From the NCBI RefSeq assembly GCF_039905635.1, contig NZ_CP157000.1, positions 4,216,001 to 4,280,000 on the forward strand: 64,000 nt of DNA, read 5' to 3'. The notes beneath the pieces were generated by a model. It searched no databases. It was not told where the DNA came from and worked only from the letters and a program-made list of their open reading frames with translations. The position numbers and the translations under genes were made by a program. Origin of the DNA: Microbacterium sp. ProA8 (GTDB taxonomy: Bacteria; Actinomycetota; Actinomycetes; Actinomycetales; Microbacteriaceae). Within the stretch, counting starts at the first letter, position 1, and every line of letters begins with the position of its first letter. Positions 16,339 through 25,429 of the stretch are shown here, piece by piece.

Positions 16339-18126
16339 CTACTCCTCGCGGGGGCCGAGGTCAGGCTCGGCGATGAACCGGGCCACCGTTTCGGTGACGC
16401 GGTCCAGCTCGATCACGACGAGCGAGTTCTCCCCCGCATGCACGGCGGCTGCCGGCACGTACAGCGTCCGCTGCGGCCCGCTGCTCCAGTACCGGCCGAG
16501 GAGGAAGCCGTTGACGAGCGCATAGCCCTTGCCCCACCCGGCCGTGTCGAGGAACAGGTCGGCGGGCGATTCGAGCGTGAACACCCCGCGCCGCAGGAAC
16601 GGGCCGACGAGCGGCTCGGCCGCGGTGGGCGGCGCGTCCGCGACCGGGCCGGCGGCCCCCGTTGTCGCAGAAGCCGCAGCCGCGGCACCCAGCGCGGCGA
16701 CGTCGATCGGCGTCGCGGTCCAGTCGGTGAGCGGGTTACCGTCGAGCGTCACAGGTCCGATGAGGCCCTTGGGCTCCCCCAACCGGACGTCGTAGTTCAC
16801 GCGCCCCTGCTCCTCGACGAGCACGCGCACCCGACGAGCGTCTGGCACGAGGAGCGCATCCTCGTGGCGCGTGCGCGACAGCGTGCCCAGCGGCACGCCG
16901 TCGACCGACACCCAGGCGTGGTCTCGCACCTCGCCGAAGCGCAGCACGCCGCCACGACCGTCGGGCAGCTCGGCCTCATACGAGACGAGTGCGCTGAGGT
17001 GACCCAGCTCCTCGAATGTCGGCGGCGTCCCATGGTGGGACGCGGTCCCCAGGACCGGCGCCGCGGCCGGCTGGAGCGCGACCTCGAAGGCCGGTGCGGA
17101 GCCGGTGACCGCCGGCACCTCGTCGGGCACCGTCGCGTACTTGGCGATGACGTCGCGGAAGGCGAAGTACTTGTCGGTCGGGTCGCCGCGCTCGTCGAGC
17201 GGCGCGTCGTAGTCGTAGGACGTCACGATCGGCAGATACCGACCCTTGTCGTTCGCGCCGTTGGTGAGGCCGTAGTTGGTGCCGCCGTGGAACATGTAGA
17301 AGTTCACGGATGCCCCGGCCGAGAGCAGTGCGTCGAGCTCGGCGGCCGAGGCCGACGGCGGCGTCGTGTGATGGGCGTTGCCCCACCAGTCGAACCAGCC
17401 GTCCCAGAACTCGGCGCACATCAGCGGTCCGGTGGGCTGGTGACGGCGCAGCGTGGCCAGACGCTCCGCGGCGCGCGAACCGAAGGAACCGGTGAGATGG
17501 ACGCCCTCGACGCTGCCGTCGCTCAGCATCTGGTCGGTCGGCTGGTCGATGGTCGTGAGCGGGACGGTGATGCCGGCATCCTTCGTCACGCGCACGAGAT
17601 GCTCGAGGTAGGCGGTGTCGTCGCCGTAGGCGCCGTACTCGTTCTCGATCTGCACGAGCACGACGGGTCCGCCGCGGTCGATCTGGCGCGGGACCACGAT
17701 CTCGTACACGCGCTCCAGGTACGCGGTGACCTCGGCGAGGTAGAGCGGCTCCGAACGGCGGAGTCCGACACCCTCGAGTCCGGTCAGCCACACCGGCAGA
17801 CCGCCGTTATGCCATTCGGCGCATATATAGGGTCCCGGGCGGACGATGGCGTGCATCCCCTCGGCTGCCACCAGGTCGAGGAAGGCGCCCAGGTCGTTCC
17901 AGCCCGTGGCATCCCACTCGCCGCGGCGCGGCTCATGCGCGTTCCACGCGACGTACGTCTCGATGGTGTTGAGGCCCATCAGCCGGGCCTTGCGGATGCG
18001 GTCGGCCCACTGCCCGGGGTGCACCCGGAAGTAGTGCAGCGCACCCGAGAGCACCCGGAAGGGCTCGCCGTCCAGGAGGAAGTCGGTCTCGCCGATCGCG
18101 AACGAGCGGCGGGCCGCCGCCGTCAT
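16339..18126 (-). CDS. GH35 beta-galactosidase
   Basis: 595 residues, cytoplasmic (no signal peptide). The catalytic TIM barrel starts FLLDGEPFRVLSGALHYFRV. The acid/base is E163 in QIENEYGAYG and the nucleophile is E239 in MCAEFWDGWFDWWG. Substrate-site motifs include YICAEWHNGGLPVWL and FYMFHGGTNYG. C-terminal jelly-roll domains (about 400-595) include WGKGYALVNGFLLGRYWS. It should remove terminal beta-galactose from imported oligosaccharides. The ATG overlaps the aldolase stop (ATGA), so it is the last gene of the uronate operon, and it suggests the target glycan contains galactose as well as uronic acid. Confidence 0.92.
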   Translation of the reverse strand: MTAAARRSFAIGETDFLLDGEPFRVLSGALHYFRVHPGQWADRIRKARLMGLNTIETYVAWNAHEPRRGEWDATGWNDLGAFLDLVAAEGMHAIVRPGPYICAEWHNGGLPVWLTGLEGVGLRRSEPLYLAEVTAYLERVYEIVVPRQIDRGGPVVLVQIENEYGAYGDDTAYLEHLVRVTKDAGITVPLTTIDQPTDQMLSDGSVEGVHLTGSFGSRAAERLATLRRHQPTGPLMCAEFWDGWFDWWGNAHHTTPPSASAAELDALLSAGASVNFYMFHGGTNYGLTNGANDKGRYLPIVTSYDYDAPLDERGDPTDKYFAFRDVIAKYATVPDEVPAVTGSAPAFEVALQPAAAPVLGTASHHGTPPTFEELGHLSALVSYEAELPDGRGGVLRFGEVRDHAWVSVDGVPLGTLSRTRHEDALLVPDARRVRVLVEEQGRVNYDVRLGEPKGLIGPVTLDGNPLTDWTATPIDVAALGAAAAASATTGAAGPVADAPPTAAEPLVGPFLRRGVFTLESPADLFLDTAGWGKGYALVNGFLLGRYWSSGPQRTLYVPAAAVHAGENSLVVIELDRVTETVARFIAEPDLGPREE

Positions 18127-18773
18127 CGGGCGGCCGCGCGGGTGCGGAGCACTTCGGCGAGACGCTCGAGCTGCGAGGCGTCTTCGAGGGCGGAACCGAC
18201 CGCCGCGACACGAACTCCGGCGTCGAGGAACTCCTCCACGTTCGAGGCGTCCAGCCCCCCGGTGGCGACGAAGCGCACCTGGGGGAACGGCCCACGGATG
18301 TGCGTGAACCAGCCGCTGCCGAGCCACGTCGCCGGGAACGCCTTGAGCCACGTGAGCCCGAGCGAGACCGCCAGCTGCACCTCGCTGGGCGTCGCGACGC
18401 CGGGAAGGATCGGGATGCCGGCATCCTGCGCCGCCCGCACCACGACCGGGTCGAGACCCGGCGAGACGAGATAGGCCGCGCCGGCGTCGGCCGCCTGTGT
18501 CACCTGCGCGGGCGTGATGATCGTGCCTGCTCCGACGCTCTTCCCGCGGGCGGCAGCCGCTGCGACGACCGCGCGAAGCGACCGCTCGTCCTCGTCGGTC
18601 TGCAGGGGCACCTCGACGGAATCGATGCCGAGATCCCACGCGGTCTCAGACAGGCGCACCGAGCGCTCGACGCCCATGCCGCGCAGGATCGCCATGAGCG
18701 GCGCCCCGGCGAACGCCGTCTCGAACCAGTCGCCGCCGGTCGCGCCATCCGCCTGGGTGGTGTGTGAGTTCAT
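18123..18773 (-). CDS. eda: KDPG/KDPGal aldolase
   Basis: 216-residue class I aldolase that splits 2-keto-3-deoxy-6-phosphogluconate into pyruvate and glyceraldehyde 3-phosphate, the last step of the uronate pathway here. The Schiff-base lysine is K144 in WLKAFPA and the catalytic glutamate is E54 in VEVPLQTD. The arginine usually found four residues after that glutamate in Eda is Q58, a pattern nearer to DgoA-type (phosphogalactonate) aldolases, so stereospecificity is uncertain. A stem-loop and 114 bp separate it from the KDG kinase gene upstream; the stop overlaps the GH35 start. Confidence 0.9.
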   Translation of the reverse strand: MNSHTTQADGATGGDWFETAFAGAPLMAILRGMGVERSVRLSETAWDLGIDSVEVPLQTDEDERSLRAVVAAAAARGKSVGAGTIITPAQVTQAADAGAAYLVSPGLDPVVVRAAQDAGIPILPGVATPSEVQLAVSLGLTWLKAFPATWLGSGWFTHIRGPFPQVRFVATGGLDASNVEEFLDAGVRVAAVGSALEDASQLERLAEVLRTRAAAR

Positions 18774-18830
18774 GCGTGGATCCTTCGTGCGTCGAGGTCG
18801 GTCAACTTCTCGGGTTTGGGGCGGATTTTC

Positions 18831-18863
18831 TCCCTTGGGGCGGAGAATCTGCGCCCCAAGGGA
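18831..18863 (-). terminator. Large imperfect palindrome with a 12-bp perfect core stem
   Basis: TCCCTTGGGGCG (18831-18842) pairs perfectly with 18852-18863 around a 9-nt loop, and flanking GGGGCG/CGCCCC extend the symmetry to about 18819-18876. It sits between the kinase and aldolase genes of one operon, so it may be a partial terminator, an mRNA-stability element, or a mobile palindromic repeat. Confidence 0.5.
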
Positions 18864-18887
18864 CAGAATGCGCCCCGAACCCTGGAC

Positions 18888-19784
18888 TCATCGCGGGCGG
18901 GCGCGAGGCTCGTCGATCGAGTCGGTGGTGGTCTGCAGCGTGCGCGCGGCGCGCTCGTGGCCCGCGCGCAGTCGTTCCGACACGGACGCCCCGGAGAGGC
19001 GGCCGGCGAGGTACCCCCCGGCGAAGGCGTCGCCGGCACCCACGGGCTCGACGACCTCGACGACCAGCGCCGGTTCGAAGACCTCATCGGCGCCGACGAA
19101 CGCGGTCGCGCCGATGTCGCCGTCCTTGACGATGAGCTCCGCGACCTCCGGCAGGAGCGCACGCGCCTCGGCCGCGGTCGCGGTGCCCCACAGGTTCTCG
19201 GCCTCGTCGCGGCCGACCAGCACGATGTCTGCGGTGCGAGCGAGCTCGAGCAGCGCGGGGGCGGCGGTGGCGGCATCCCACAGCGGCGCCCGGTGGTTGA
19301 CGTCGAACGACACGGTAACCCCGTGCTCCCGCGCCCGCGCCATGACGCGGGAGAGGAAGGACGAGGCGGATGCCGAGATTGCGGCCGTGATGCCCGACAC
19401 GTGCAGCAGGTCGATGCCGTCGAACGAGACGGCGTCGGCATCAGCGTCGTCGAGGTGCGCGGCCGCCGAACCCCGGCGGTAGTAGAGGACGCCGTTGCCG
19501 GGATCCTTCACGTACAGCCCCGTGGGGTGGGCGCCGTCGAACACGACGCGTGAGACGTCGACACCACGCGAGGTGAGCTGGCGCGCGATGCGGCGGCCGA
19601 GTGCGTCGTCGCCCAGGCGGCTGAACCACACCGCCCGGTGGCCGAACGCGGCCACGTGCGCGGCGACGTTGGACTCCGCGCCGCCGGCGTCGAGCAGGAA
19701 CGCGTCGGCCTCGGCGACGGGCGCCGCCACGACGGGCGTGACCATCGCCATCGTCTCGCCGATCGCGAGCAGAGTCAGGGGCAC
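18888..19784 (-). CDS. kdgK: 2-dehydro-3-deoxygluconate (KDG) kinase, PfkB family
   Basis: 298 residues, ribokinase fold. It opens MPLTLLAIGETMAMVTP, typical of KDG kinases, and has GGAESNVAAHVAAFGH in the substrate region and the ATP/anion-hole signature EPVGAGDAFAGGYLAG. It would convert KDG (product of KduD) to KDPG for the adjacent aldolase. GTG at 19784 is preferred since TACGCT (19791-19796, minus strand) ends six bases upstream; ATG 19811 and GTG 19817 are in-frame alternatives. An own promoter inside the cluster would allow extra expression of the lower pathway. Confidence 0.88.
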   Translation of the reverse strand: MPLTLLAIGETMAMVTPVVAAPVAEADAFLLDAGGAESNVAAHVAAFGHRAVWFSRLGDDALGRRIARQLTSRGVDVSRVVFDGAHPTGLYVKDPGNGVLYYRRGSAAAHLDDADADAVSFDGIDLLHVSGITAAISASASSFLSRVMARAREHGVTVSFDVNHRAPLWDAATAAPALLELARTADIVLVGRDEAENLWGTATAAEARALLPEVAELIVKDGDIGATAFVGADEVFEPALVVEVVEPVGAGDAFAGGYLAGRLSGASVSERLRAGHERAARTLQTTTDSIDEPRARPR

Positions 19785-19884
19785 CGCCCCAGCGTAGTCA
19801 GGCCGCGGCATCCTCACCGCCTCGACTTCTCGCTCGCGCCGCCCCCGGCGCCCGCACCGCGAAACGCCGGCACGACCTCGCCCG

Positions 19885-20733
19885 TCATCGCAGGTCGGTG
19901 ACGGGCGCGGCGTCCATGTCGTCGAAGGCCTGGTTCTCGCCCGCCATCGCCCAGACGAACGTGTACGCCGATGTACCGACGCCCGAGTGCAGCGACCACG
20001 AGGGCGAGATCACGGCCTGGCGGTCGGCGATCACCAGGTGGCGCGTCTCTTCGCGCTCGCCCATGAGGTGGATGACGCGGGCATCCTCGGGCAGGTCGAA
20101 GTACAGGTAGCACTCGGTGCGGCGGTCGTGCGTGTGGGCCGGCATGGTGTTCCACATCGAGCCCGGGTGCAGCTGGGTGACGCCCATGACGATCTGGCAG
20201 CTCTTCACGCCGTTCTCGTGGATGTACTGGTTGAGCGTGCGGCGGTTGGAGGTCACCTGGTCGCCGAGCTCACGCACCGTGCCCTCGCCGGGCGAGACGA
20301 GCGCGGCCGGGTAGGCCGTGTGAGCCGGAGCCGAGAACAGGTAGAACTGGGCGCCCGACTCCGCGCCGTCCGAATCCGCGAACGACACGGAACGGATGCC
20401 GCGGCCGAGGTAGAGGCAGGCTCCCTTGACGAGCGTGTAGACCTCGCCGTCGGCGGTGACCGTGCCGGTGCCGCCGACGTTGATGATGCCCACCTCGCGG
20501 TGCTCGAGGAAGTAGTCGCTGCGGATCTCGGGGTAGCCGCCGAGCTCGAGCACACCGCCCGCGGGCACGGCGCCGCCGAGCACGATGCGATCGTGGTGCG
20601 TGTACGTGAGGCGGATCTCGCCGGGCACGAAGACGTCGGGGATGAGGTACGTGTCGCGCAGGTCCTGCGTGGTCATACCCGGGATCTGGGCGGGGTTGGT
20701 CGCGTAGCGCTGCGGGATGTTCGTCTGGGTCAC
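19885..20733 (-). CDS. kduI: 5-dehydro-4-deoxy-D-glucuronate isomerase
   Basis: 282 residues, double cupin. KduI converts 4-deoxy-L-threo-5-hexosulose uronate (released from unsaturated uronic acids) to 2,5-diketo-3-deoxygluconate. The metal site is in MPAHTHDRRTECYLYFDL (HxH, E and a later H in PSWSLHSGVGT). VFVPGEIRLTYTHHDRIVLGG is a family signature near residue 34. Length matches E. coli KduI (278). Preceded by AGGAGAGC. It is followed 56 bp on... upstream by kduD in the same direction. Confidence 0.96.
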   Translation of the reverse strand: MTQTNIPQRYATNPAQIPGMTTQDLRDTYLIPDVFVPGEIRLTYTHHDRIVLGGAVPAGGVLELGGYPEIRSDYFLEHREVGIINVGGTGTVTADGEVYTLVKGACLYLGRGIRSVSFADSDGAESGAQFYLFSAPAHTAYPAALVSPGEGTVRELGDQVTSNRRTLNQYIHENGVKSCQIVMGVTQLHPGSMWNTMPAHTHDRRTECYLYFDLPEDARVIHLMGEREETRHLVIADRQAVISPSWSLHSGVGTSAYTFVWAMAGENQAFDDMDAAPVTDLR

Positions 20734-20789
20734 GGTGCTCTCCTGGTCGTGCGCGGTTCTGTCGGGGGTGCTCGGGCGGTGCGTGCGGG

Positions 20790-21554
20790 TCAGCGGACGA
20801 GCCAGCCGCCGTCGACGGGGATGACGGCGCCGGTCACATAGGCGGCGGCGTCCGAGGCGAGGAAGACGAAGACGCCCTGCAGATCGGATGCCTCGCCCCA
20901 GCGTCCTGCGGGGATGCGCGACAGGATCGACGCGGCGCGGTCCTCATCGGCGCGCAGCGGTGCGGTGTTGTCGGTCGCCATGTAGCCGGGGGCGACGGCG
21001 TTGACGGTCACGCCGGCGGCCGCCCACTCGTTGGCCAGCGCCTTGGTGAGCCCGGCGACAGCGTGCTTGGAAGCGGTGTATGCCGGAACGAGAATGCCTC
21101 CCTGGAAAGAGAGCATCGACGCGACGTTGATGATGCGTCCGCTGCCCTGCGCCAGCATGTGACGCCCGGCGGCCTGCGAGAGGTGGAACACGGCGTCGAG
21201 GTTGACGGCGAGCACGTCGTCCCAGTCCCCCGCCGGGTACTCCGCGGCGGGCGCGCGGCGGATGGTGCCGGCGTTGTTGACGAGGATGTCGAGACCGCCG
21301 AGCTCGCCGATCACCTCGGTGACCGCCGAGGTGAGCTCCTCAGCCGTCGCCGAGACGAGGTCGCGCTGCACACGGTGCACGCGGCGGCCGGTCGCGGCGA
21401 TGAGGTCGGCGGTGGCCGACGCATCGCCGCGGTCGAGCAGCGCGACGTCGGCGCCCGCTTCGGCGAGCGCGACGGCCGCACCCTGGCCGAGGCCACGGCT
21501 CGAGCCGGTGACGAGCGCCACCTTGCCGTCGAGGCGGAACGAATCGAGGATCAT
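20790..21554 (-). CDS. kduD: 2-deoxy-D-gluconate 3-dehydrogenase (SDR)
   Basis: 254-residue short-chain dehydrogenase. Cofactor motif TGSSRGLGQGAA near residue 14; NNAG at about 85; catalytic Ser in NVASMLSFQGG and the pair YTASK. It reduces 2,5-diketo-3-deoxygluconate to KDG with NAD(P)H, the step after KduI. The assignment as KduD, rather than a generic SDR, rests on the fit to E. coli KduD (253 residues) and on the adjacent kduI. The ATG overlaps the stop of the FAH gene (ATGA). Confidence 0.92.
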   Translation of the reverse strand: MILDSFRLDGKVALVTGSSRGLGQGAAVALAEAGADVALLDRGDASATADLIAATGRRVHRVQRDLVSATAEELTSAVTEVIGELGGLDILVNNAGTIRRAPAAEYPAGDWDDVLAVNLDAVFHLSQAAGRHMLAQGSGRIINVASMLSFQGGILVPAYTASKHAVAGLTKALANEWAAAGVTVNAVAPGYMATDNTAPLRADEDRAASILSRIPAGRWGEASDLQGVFVFLASDAAAYVTGAVIPVDGGWLVR

Positions 21555-22462
21555 GCGGAGCCCTCCTGATCGGTGTCGGCCGTTGCGCCGATGAAGGTGG
21601 TGGTGAGCTCGCCGAGGCGCGAGATGCGCACGGTGACGGCGTCGCCGTGGGCGAGCGGCCGGTGCGCGTCCTGGGCGGCGGGCAGCTTCTGCGGCGTCCC
21701 GGTCGAGACGACATCGCCCGGCTCGAGCGTCAGCACCTGGCTGAGGTGGTGGATGACGTAGGCCACGCTGAAGATCGTGGTCGAGGTCGACTGCGACACC
21801 GTCACGACGCCGTCGCGCACGACCTCGACGAGGAGGTCCTGCGGGTCGCCGGCCTCGTCGGGCGTGACGACCCACGGGCCGAGCGGCGCGAACCCGTCGG
21901 AGCACTTGCCGAGCGCCCACTGGCTCTGGCGGCGCTGCCACGCGCGGTCAGACACGTCGTTGAGGATCGTGTACCCGCCGACGTGGTCGAGGGCGTCCTC
22001 CAGCGCGACGCGCTGCGCACGGCGTCCGATGACGACGGCCACCTCGCCCTCGTAGTCGACGTCGGTCGCACCCGGCGGGATCATCACCGGCTCGTTCGGG
22101 CCGGCCAGCGTGTTGGGCGTCTTCACGAACACATCGGGGTACTCCGGATCGTTCGCGGTGGGATCGACGCCGTCGGGCACGTGCCCACGGTAGTTGTAGC
22201 CCAGGCAGAGGATCTTGCCCGGGGCCACCGGCGCGAGAAGCGCCGCGGCGTCGAGCGCGGGCAGTGGCTCCGCCCCGCCGGTCGCCTCCTCGGCCGCAGC
22301 GACCTGCATGCGAGCAGCCGCCAGGGCCGCGGCATCCGTCAGCAGTTCCACGACCGAGCCGGCGAACCCACCGAGATCGAGCACCCGGTCGCCGTCGGCA
22401 CCGGCGACCACGGCACCGGGTCGTGCGGCGCCGTCCGCACCGGTGTAGGTGACGAGCCTCAC
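21551..22462 (-). CDS. Fumarylacetoacetate hydrolase family protein
   Basis: 303 residues. The C-terminal FAH domain (from about 90) contains ILCLGYNYRGHVPDG, the metal-binding acidic pair in DYEGEVAVVIGRRA, GYTILNDVSDRAWQRR and the end DVVSTGTPQ. Members hydrolyse or decarboxylate small diketo acids. Its place between GH88 and KduD suggests an action on a keto-deoxy uronate intermediate or a side product, but this is inference and no standard step of the pathway needs it. GTG start overlaps the GH88 stop (GTGA). Confidence 0.87.
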   Translation of the reverse strand: MRLVTYTGADGAARPGAVVAGADGDRVLDLGGFAGSVVELLTDAAALAAARMQVAAAEEATGGAEPLPALDAAALLAPVAPGKILCLGYNYRGHVPDGVDPTANDPEYPDVFVKTPNTLAGPNEPVMIPPGATDVDYEGEVAVVIGRRAQRVALEDALDHVGGYTILNDVSDRAWQRRQSQWALGKCSDGFAPLGPWVVTPDEAGDPQDLLVEVVRDGVVTVSQSTSTTIFSVAYVIHHLSQVLTLEPGDVVSTGTPQKLPAAQDAHRPLAHGDAVTVRISRLGELTTTFIGATADTDQEGSA

Positions 22463-23679
22463 CAGTACTTCCTCCAGTCGGGGCGCACGACCCGCATCAG
22501 AGCCTCGAGGTAGAAGTAGTCGCCCCAGAGCGTGCCTTCGTCGACGCCGTTGCCCTTGGGCAGGTCGTACACCGCGTGCAGGATGAGCGCATCCGAGTCC
22601 TCGGGCGTCGCGGGCGTGTAGTTCGCGATGAGCGACGCGAGCATGCCGTGCGCCCGGGCCGTCCAGGCGGCCGCGCGGTCGGGATCCGTCTCGACCTTGG
22701 CGAGCTCCAGCAGACCGCACACCGCGATGGCCGCGGCCGAGCTGTCGCGCGGCGCGTCGCTGCCGTCGGTGTAGACGAGGTCCCAGAACGGCACCTCGTC
22801 GGCCGGCAGGTGGCGCACGAAGTACTCGGTGCAGCGACGGGAGGCCTCGAGCAGCCGCTCGTCGCCGGTCACCGCGTAGTTCATGGCGAAGCCGTAGATG
22901 CCCCACGCCTGCCCACGGGCCCAGCACGACTCGTCGAACGCGCCCTGTTCGGTGGCTCCGCGGAGCGGCTCGCCGGTCTCGGCATCCCAGTAGAAGGTGT
23001 GGAAGGTCGAGTCGTCCTCGCGCAGGATGTGCTCGCGCAGCTGCGCGGTGTGCCGCGTGACGGCGTCGGCGAAGCGCTCCTCGCCTGTCTGCTCGTGGGC
23101 CCATGTCAGCAGCGGCATATTCATGAGGCTGTCGATGATGGTGCGGCCGCGCTGGGCCGGATCCGACAGGTCGCCCCATGCCTGGATGATGCCCGCGGGC
23201 TCCAGGAACCGGCGCATCAGGTGATCGGCGGCGAGCAGCGACGCCTGGCGGGCGTCCTCGTCGTCGTCGAGACGCCACGCGGCGACCGTCGAGAGGGTGT
23301 AGAGGAAGCCGAGGTCGTGCGTGTCGAGGTCCTCCTCGGCGCGCACGCGGCGCTCGAAGTCCGCCGTGTCGACCAGCGCCGCCTCGCGGTACGCCTCCTC
23401 GCCGGTGAGCTCCCACGCCAGCCACAGCATCCCGGTGCGGAAGCTCGTGGTCCAGCCGCGATTGCCGCCGAGCGGGATGCCGCCCTCGGCCGGGCGCTGC
23501 CGGTAGCGGTCGTCCACCGTCGTGTCGTCGGGGTAGGCGCCGCCGAAGGTCGAGATGTTGCGCCGGATCGTGGACAGGGCGGCCGTGATCGCGGCCTCGA
23601 CCACGATGGTGTCGACGGGCGCGATGCGCGGGTCACCGGGCGTGGCTCGGGTGCCCGCAGCGGGCGAGGTGGACGTCAT
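22459..23679 (-). CDS. ugl: Unsaturated glucuronyl/galacturonyl hydrolase (GH88)
   Basis: 406 residues, alpha6/alpha6 barrel. GH88 enzymes hydrate the C4=C5 bond of the unsaturated uronate left by polysaccharide lyases, releasing it from the oligosaccharide. The two catalytic aspartates are visible as D122 in DTHDLGF and D183 in IIDSLMNMPLL. Their 61-residue spacing equals that of D88/D149 in the Bacillus enzyme. ESCWARGQAWGIYGF and the C-terminal LWGDYFYLEALMR are further signatures. No signal peptide, so it works on imported sugars. It is the key evidence that this locus handles lyase products. Confidence 0.95.
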   Translation of the reverse strand: MTSTSPAAGTRATPGDPRIAPVDTIVVEAAITAALSTIRRNISTFGGAYPDDTTVDDRYRQRPAEGGIPLGGNRGWTTSFRTGMLWLAWELTGEEAYREAALVDTADFERRVRAEEDLDTHDLGFLYTLSTVAAWRLDDDEDARQASLLAADHLMRRFLEPAGIIQAWGDLSDPAQRGRTIIDSLMNMPLLTWAHEQTGEERFADAVTRHTAQLREHILREDDSTFHTFYWDAETGEPLRGATEQGAFDESCWARGQAWGIYGFAMNYAVTGDERLLEASRRCTEYFVRHLPADEVPFWDLVYTDGSDAPRDSSAAAIAVCGLLELAKVETDPDRAAAWTARAHGMLASLIANYTPATPEDSDALILHAVYDLPKGNGVDEGTLWGDYFYLEALMRVVRPDWRKYW

Positions 23680-23757
23680 GGAGGGAATCCTTCGGAGGGA
23701 GAAGTGAGGAAGGGATGCTCGGCCTCGTGCCGCGTCGGCAGCGCGAGTGCCGCGGCC

Positions 23758-24465
23758 TCAGGCCGGCGCAGTCGCCTTCTCATCGAGATCGAGTACGGGA
23801 CGGAGGGTGTAGCGCGAGTTCGTCCACGCGAAGAACAGGGCGGCGGATGCCGTGAGCCCGAGTCCCAGCGCGGGCGCCGTCGCGAAGACGGCGACCTGGG
23901 CGGCGAGGGCGGCGAGCGAGACCGCGGTGAGGTACCAGCGCCGCAGACTCAGGTACAGGCTCGCGCGCACCACGTCACGCAGGCGTGCGGTGGGCGCCTC
24001 GGCGATCGCGACCAGGGACACGAGGCCCACCGCGATGGCGAGCAGCGCCAGCACCGCGAGGAGCGGCACCGTGATCACGGCCGCGGCCGTGTTCGACAGC
24101 ATCCGCACGTCCACGAGGAGCACGACGATGACGGCGGTGACGGCCGCCCCGATGACCAGCGCCCGACGCCAGGTGGCGCGGAAGCCCGCGACGAACGCGC
24201 GGATGGGGCCGAGCCCGCCGTCGCCGTGCTCGCGGAACGCCCGGAAGGCGGCCGCGAGACCGGGTGCCGCGAGGGGCGCGGCCACAGCCAGCAGCGGCCA
24301 CGAGTACACCGGATCGGTGGTGACGAGCAGCACCACCAGCGGCAGGCAGGCGACCACCAGCAGGAGGTTGACGATGAGCGCGAGGTAGATCATCCCGATG
24401 AGGGACGCCCACGTCTCGTGCGAGACGAGTCCGTTGAGCCTGCTGAGCGCGCTGGGCTTGTTCAC
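23758..24465 (-). CDS. DUF624 (YesL-like) membrane protein
   Basis: 235 residues, about five or six hydrophobic segments. DUF624 proteins such as B. subtilis YesL sit next to sugar ABC permeases in polysaccharide loci, and their role is not established. Here it lies directly after the second permease with only four bases between, so it is part of the importer operon. It could be an accessory membrane component of the transporter (inference). Confidence 0.82.
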   Translation of the reverse strand: MNKPSALSRLNGLVSHETWASLIGMIYLALIVNLLLVVACLPLVVLLVTTDPVYSWPLLAVAAPLAAPGLAAAFRAFREHGDGGLGPIRAFVAGFRATWRRALVIGAAVTAVIVVLLVDVRMLSNTAAAVITVPLLAVLALLAIAVGLVSLVAIAEAPTARLRDVVRASLYLSLRRWYLTAVSLAALAAQVAVFATAPALGLGLTASAALFFAWTNSRYTLRPVLDLDEKATAPA

Positions 24466-24469
24466 GGTG

Positions 24470-25429
24470 TCAGCCCTTCAGTCCGCTCGTCGCGATGCCC
24501 TCGACGAAGTACTTCTGGCCGAGCAGGAAGATGATCGCGATCGGGATGACCGAGATCGTCAGGCCCGCGAACAGCAGCGCGTAGTTCGTGTCGAACAGGT
24601 TCGAGACGAAGCTCTTGAGGCCCAGCTGGATGGTCCACAGATCGGGGTTGCGCAGGTAGATGAGCGGCCCGAGGTAGTCGTTCCAGGTGTTGACGAACGT
24701 CAGCAGCGTCAGCGAGGCGAGCGCGGGGATCGACAGCGGCAGCATGATCTTGCGCCAGATCGCGTACTCGCTGAGGCCGTCGATGCGTGCCGCCTCGGAG
24801 AGCTCCTCGGGGATCGTCTCGTAGAACTGCTTCATCAGGAACACGCCGAACGCGCCGAACGCCTGCAGCAGGATGATCGCCCACAGCGTGTTCGACACCT
24901 TGAAGTTCGAGAGCAGGATGAACTGCGGGATCATGTACGACTGCCAGGGCACGGCGATCGTGCCGACGTACAGCAGGAACAGCACGTCGCGGCCCTTGAA
25001 GCGCATGCGCGCGAAGCCGTAGGCCGCGAACGAGCCGGTGAGCACCTGCAGGAAGGTCACGACGACGGCGAGGAACAGCGTGTTGCGGATCCAGACGAGC
25101 ATGTTCGACTCGGTCCAGATGTCGATGTAGTTCTGCCACACCCACGTCTCGGGGAACCACTTCACCGGCACCGAGAAGACCTCGTTCGCCGACTTGAACG
25201 AGCTCAGCACCATCCACGCGAACGGCATGAGCAGGGCGATCGCGAAGACGACCAGCGCGGCGTACAGCGCGATGCGTCCGACGCGGCGACCGGGCGTCAT
25301 CTTCTCGCCGCTCGCCGCGCGCCGCGGCTTCGGCTCGGAGAGCTTGCGGAGGCCGCGCACGGCCGAAGTGGGGGGTGTGAAGTCCGCGACCAGCTGGTCT
25401 GCGGGGACTTTCTCCAACTGCTCGGCCAT
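24470..25429 (-). CDS. Carbohydrate ABC importer permease, second subunit
   Basis: 319 residues with six transmembrane helices after a cytoplasmic N-terminal extension of about 55 residues. The EAA loop that contacts the ATPase reads EELSEAARIDGLSEYAIWRK. It belongs to the MalG/AraQ-LplC group. The ATG overlaps the stop of the partner permease (TGATG). No ATPase gene is linked, as in many actinobacterial sugar importers that share one MsiK-type ATPase. Confidence 0.94.
   Translation of the reverse strand: MAEQLEKVPADQLVADFTPPTSAVRGLRKLSEPKPRRAASGEKMTPGRRVGRIALYAALVVFAIALLMPFAWMVLSSFKSANEVFSVPVKWFPETWVWQNYIDIWTESNMLVWIRNTLFLAVVVTFLQVLTGSFAAYGFARMRFKGRDVLFLLYVGTIAVPWQSYMIPQFILLSNFKVSNTLWAIILLQAFGAFGVFLMKQFYETIPEELSEAARIDGLSEYAIWRKIMLPLSIPALASLTLLTFVNTWNDYLGPLIYLRNPDLWTIQLGLKSFVSNLFDTNYALLFAGLTISVIPIAIIFLLGQKYFVEGIATSGLKG

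Noticed and set aside
16327..18474. A 715-codon plus-strand frame opposite the GH35 gene
   Set aside because: GH35 catalytic motifs are complete on the minus strand; the plus-strand product is arginine/valine/histidine-rich shadow sequence.
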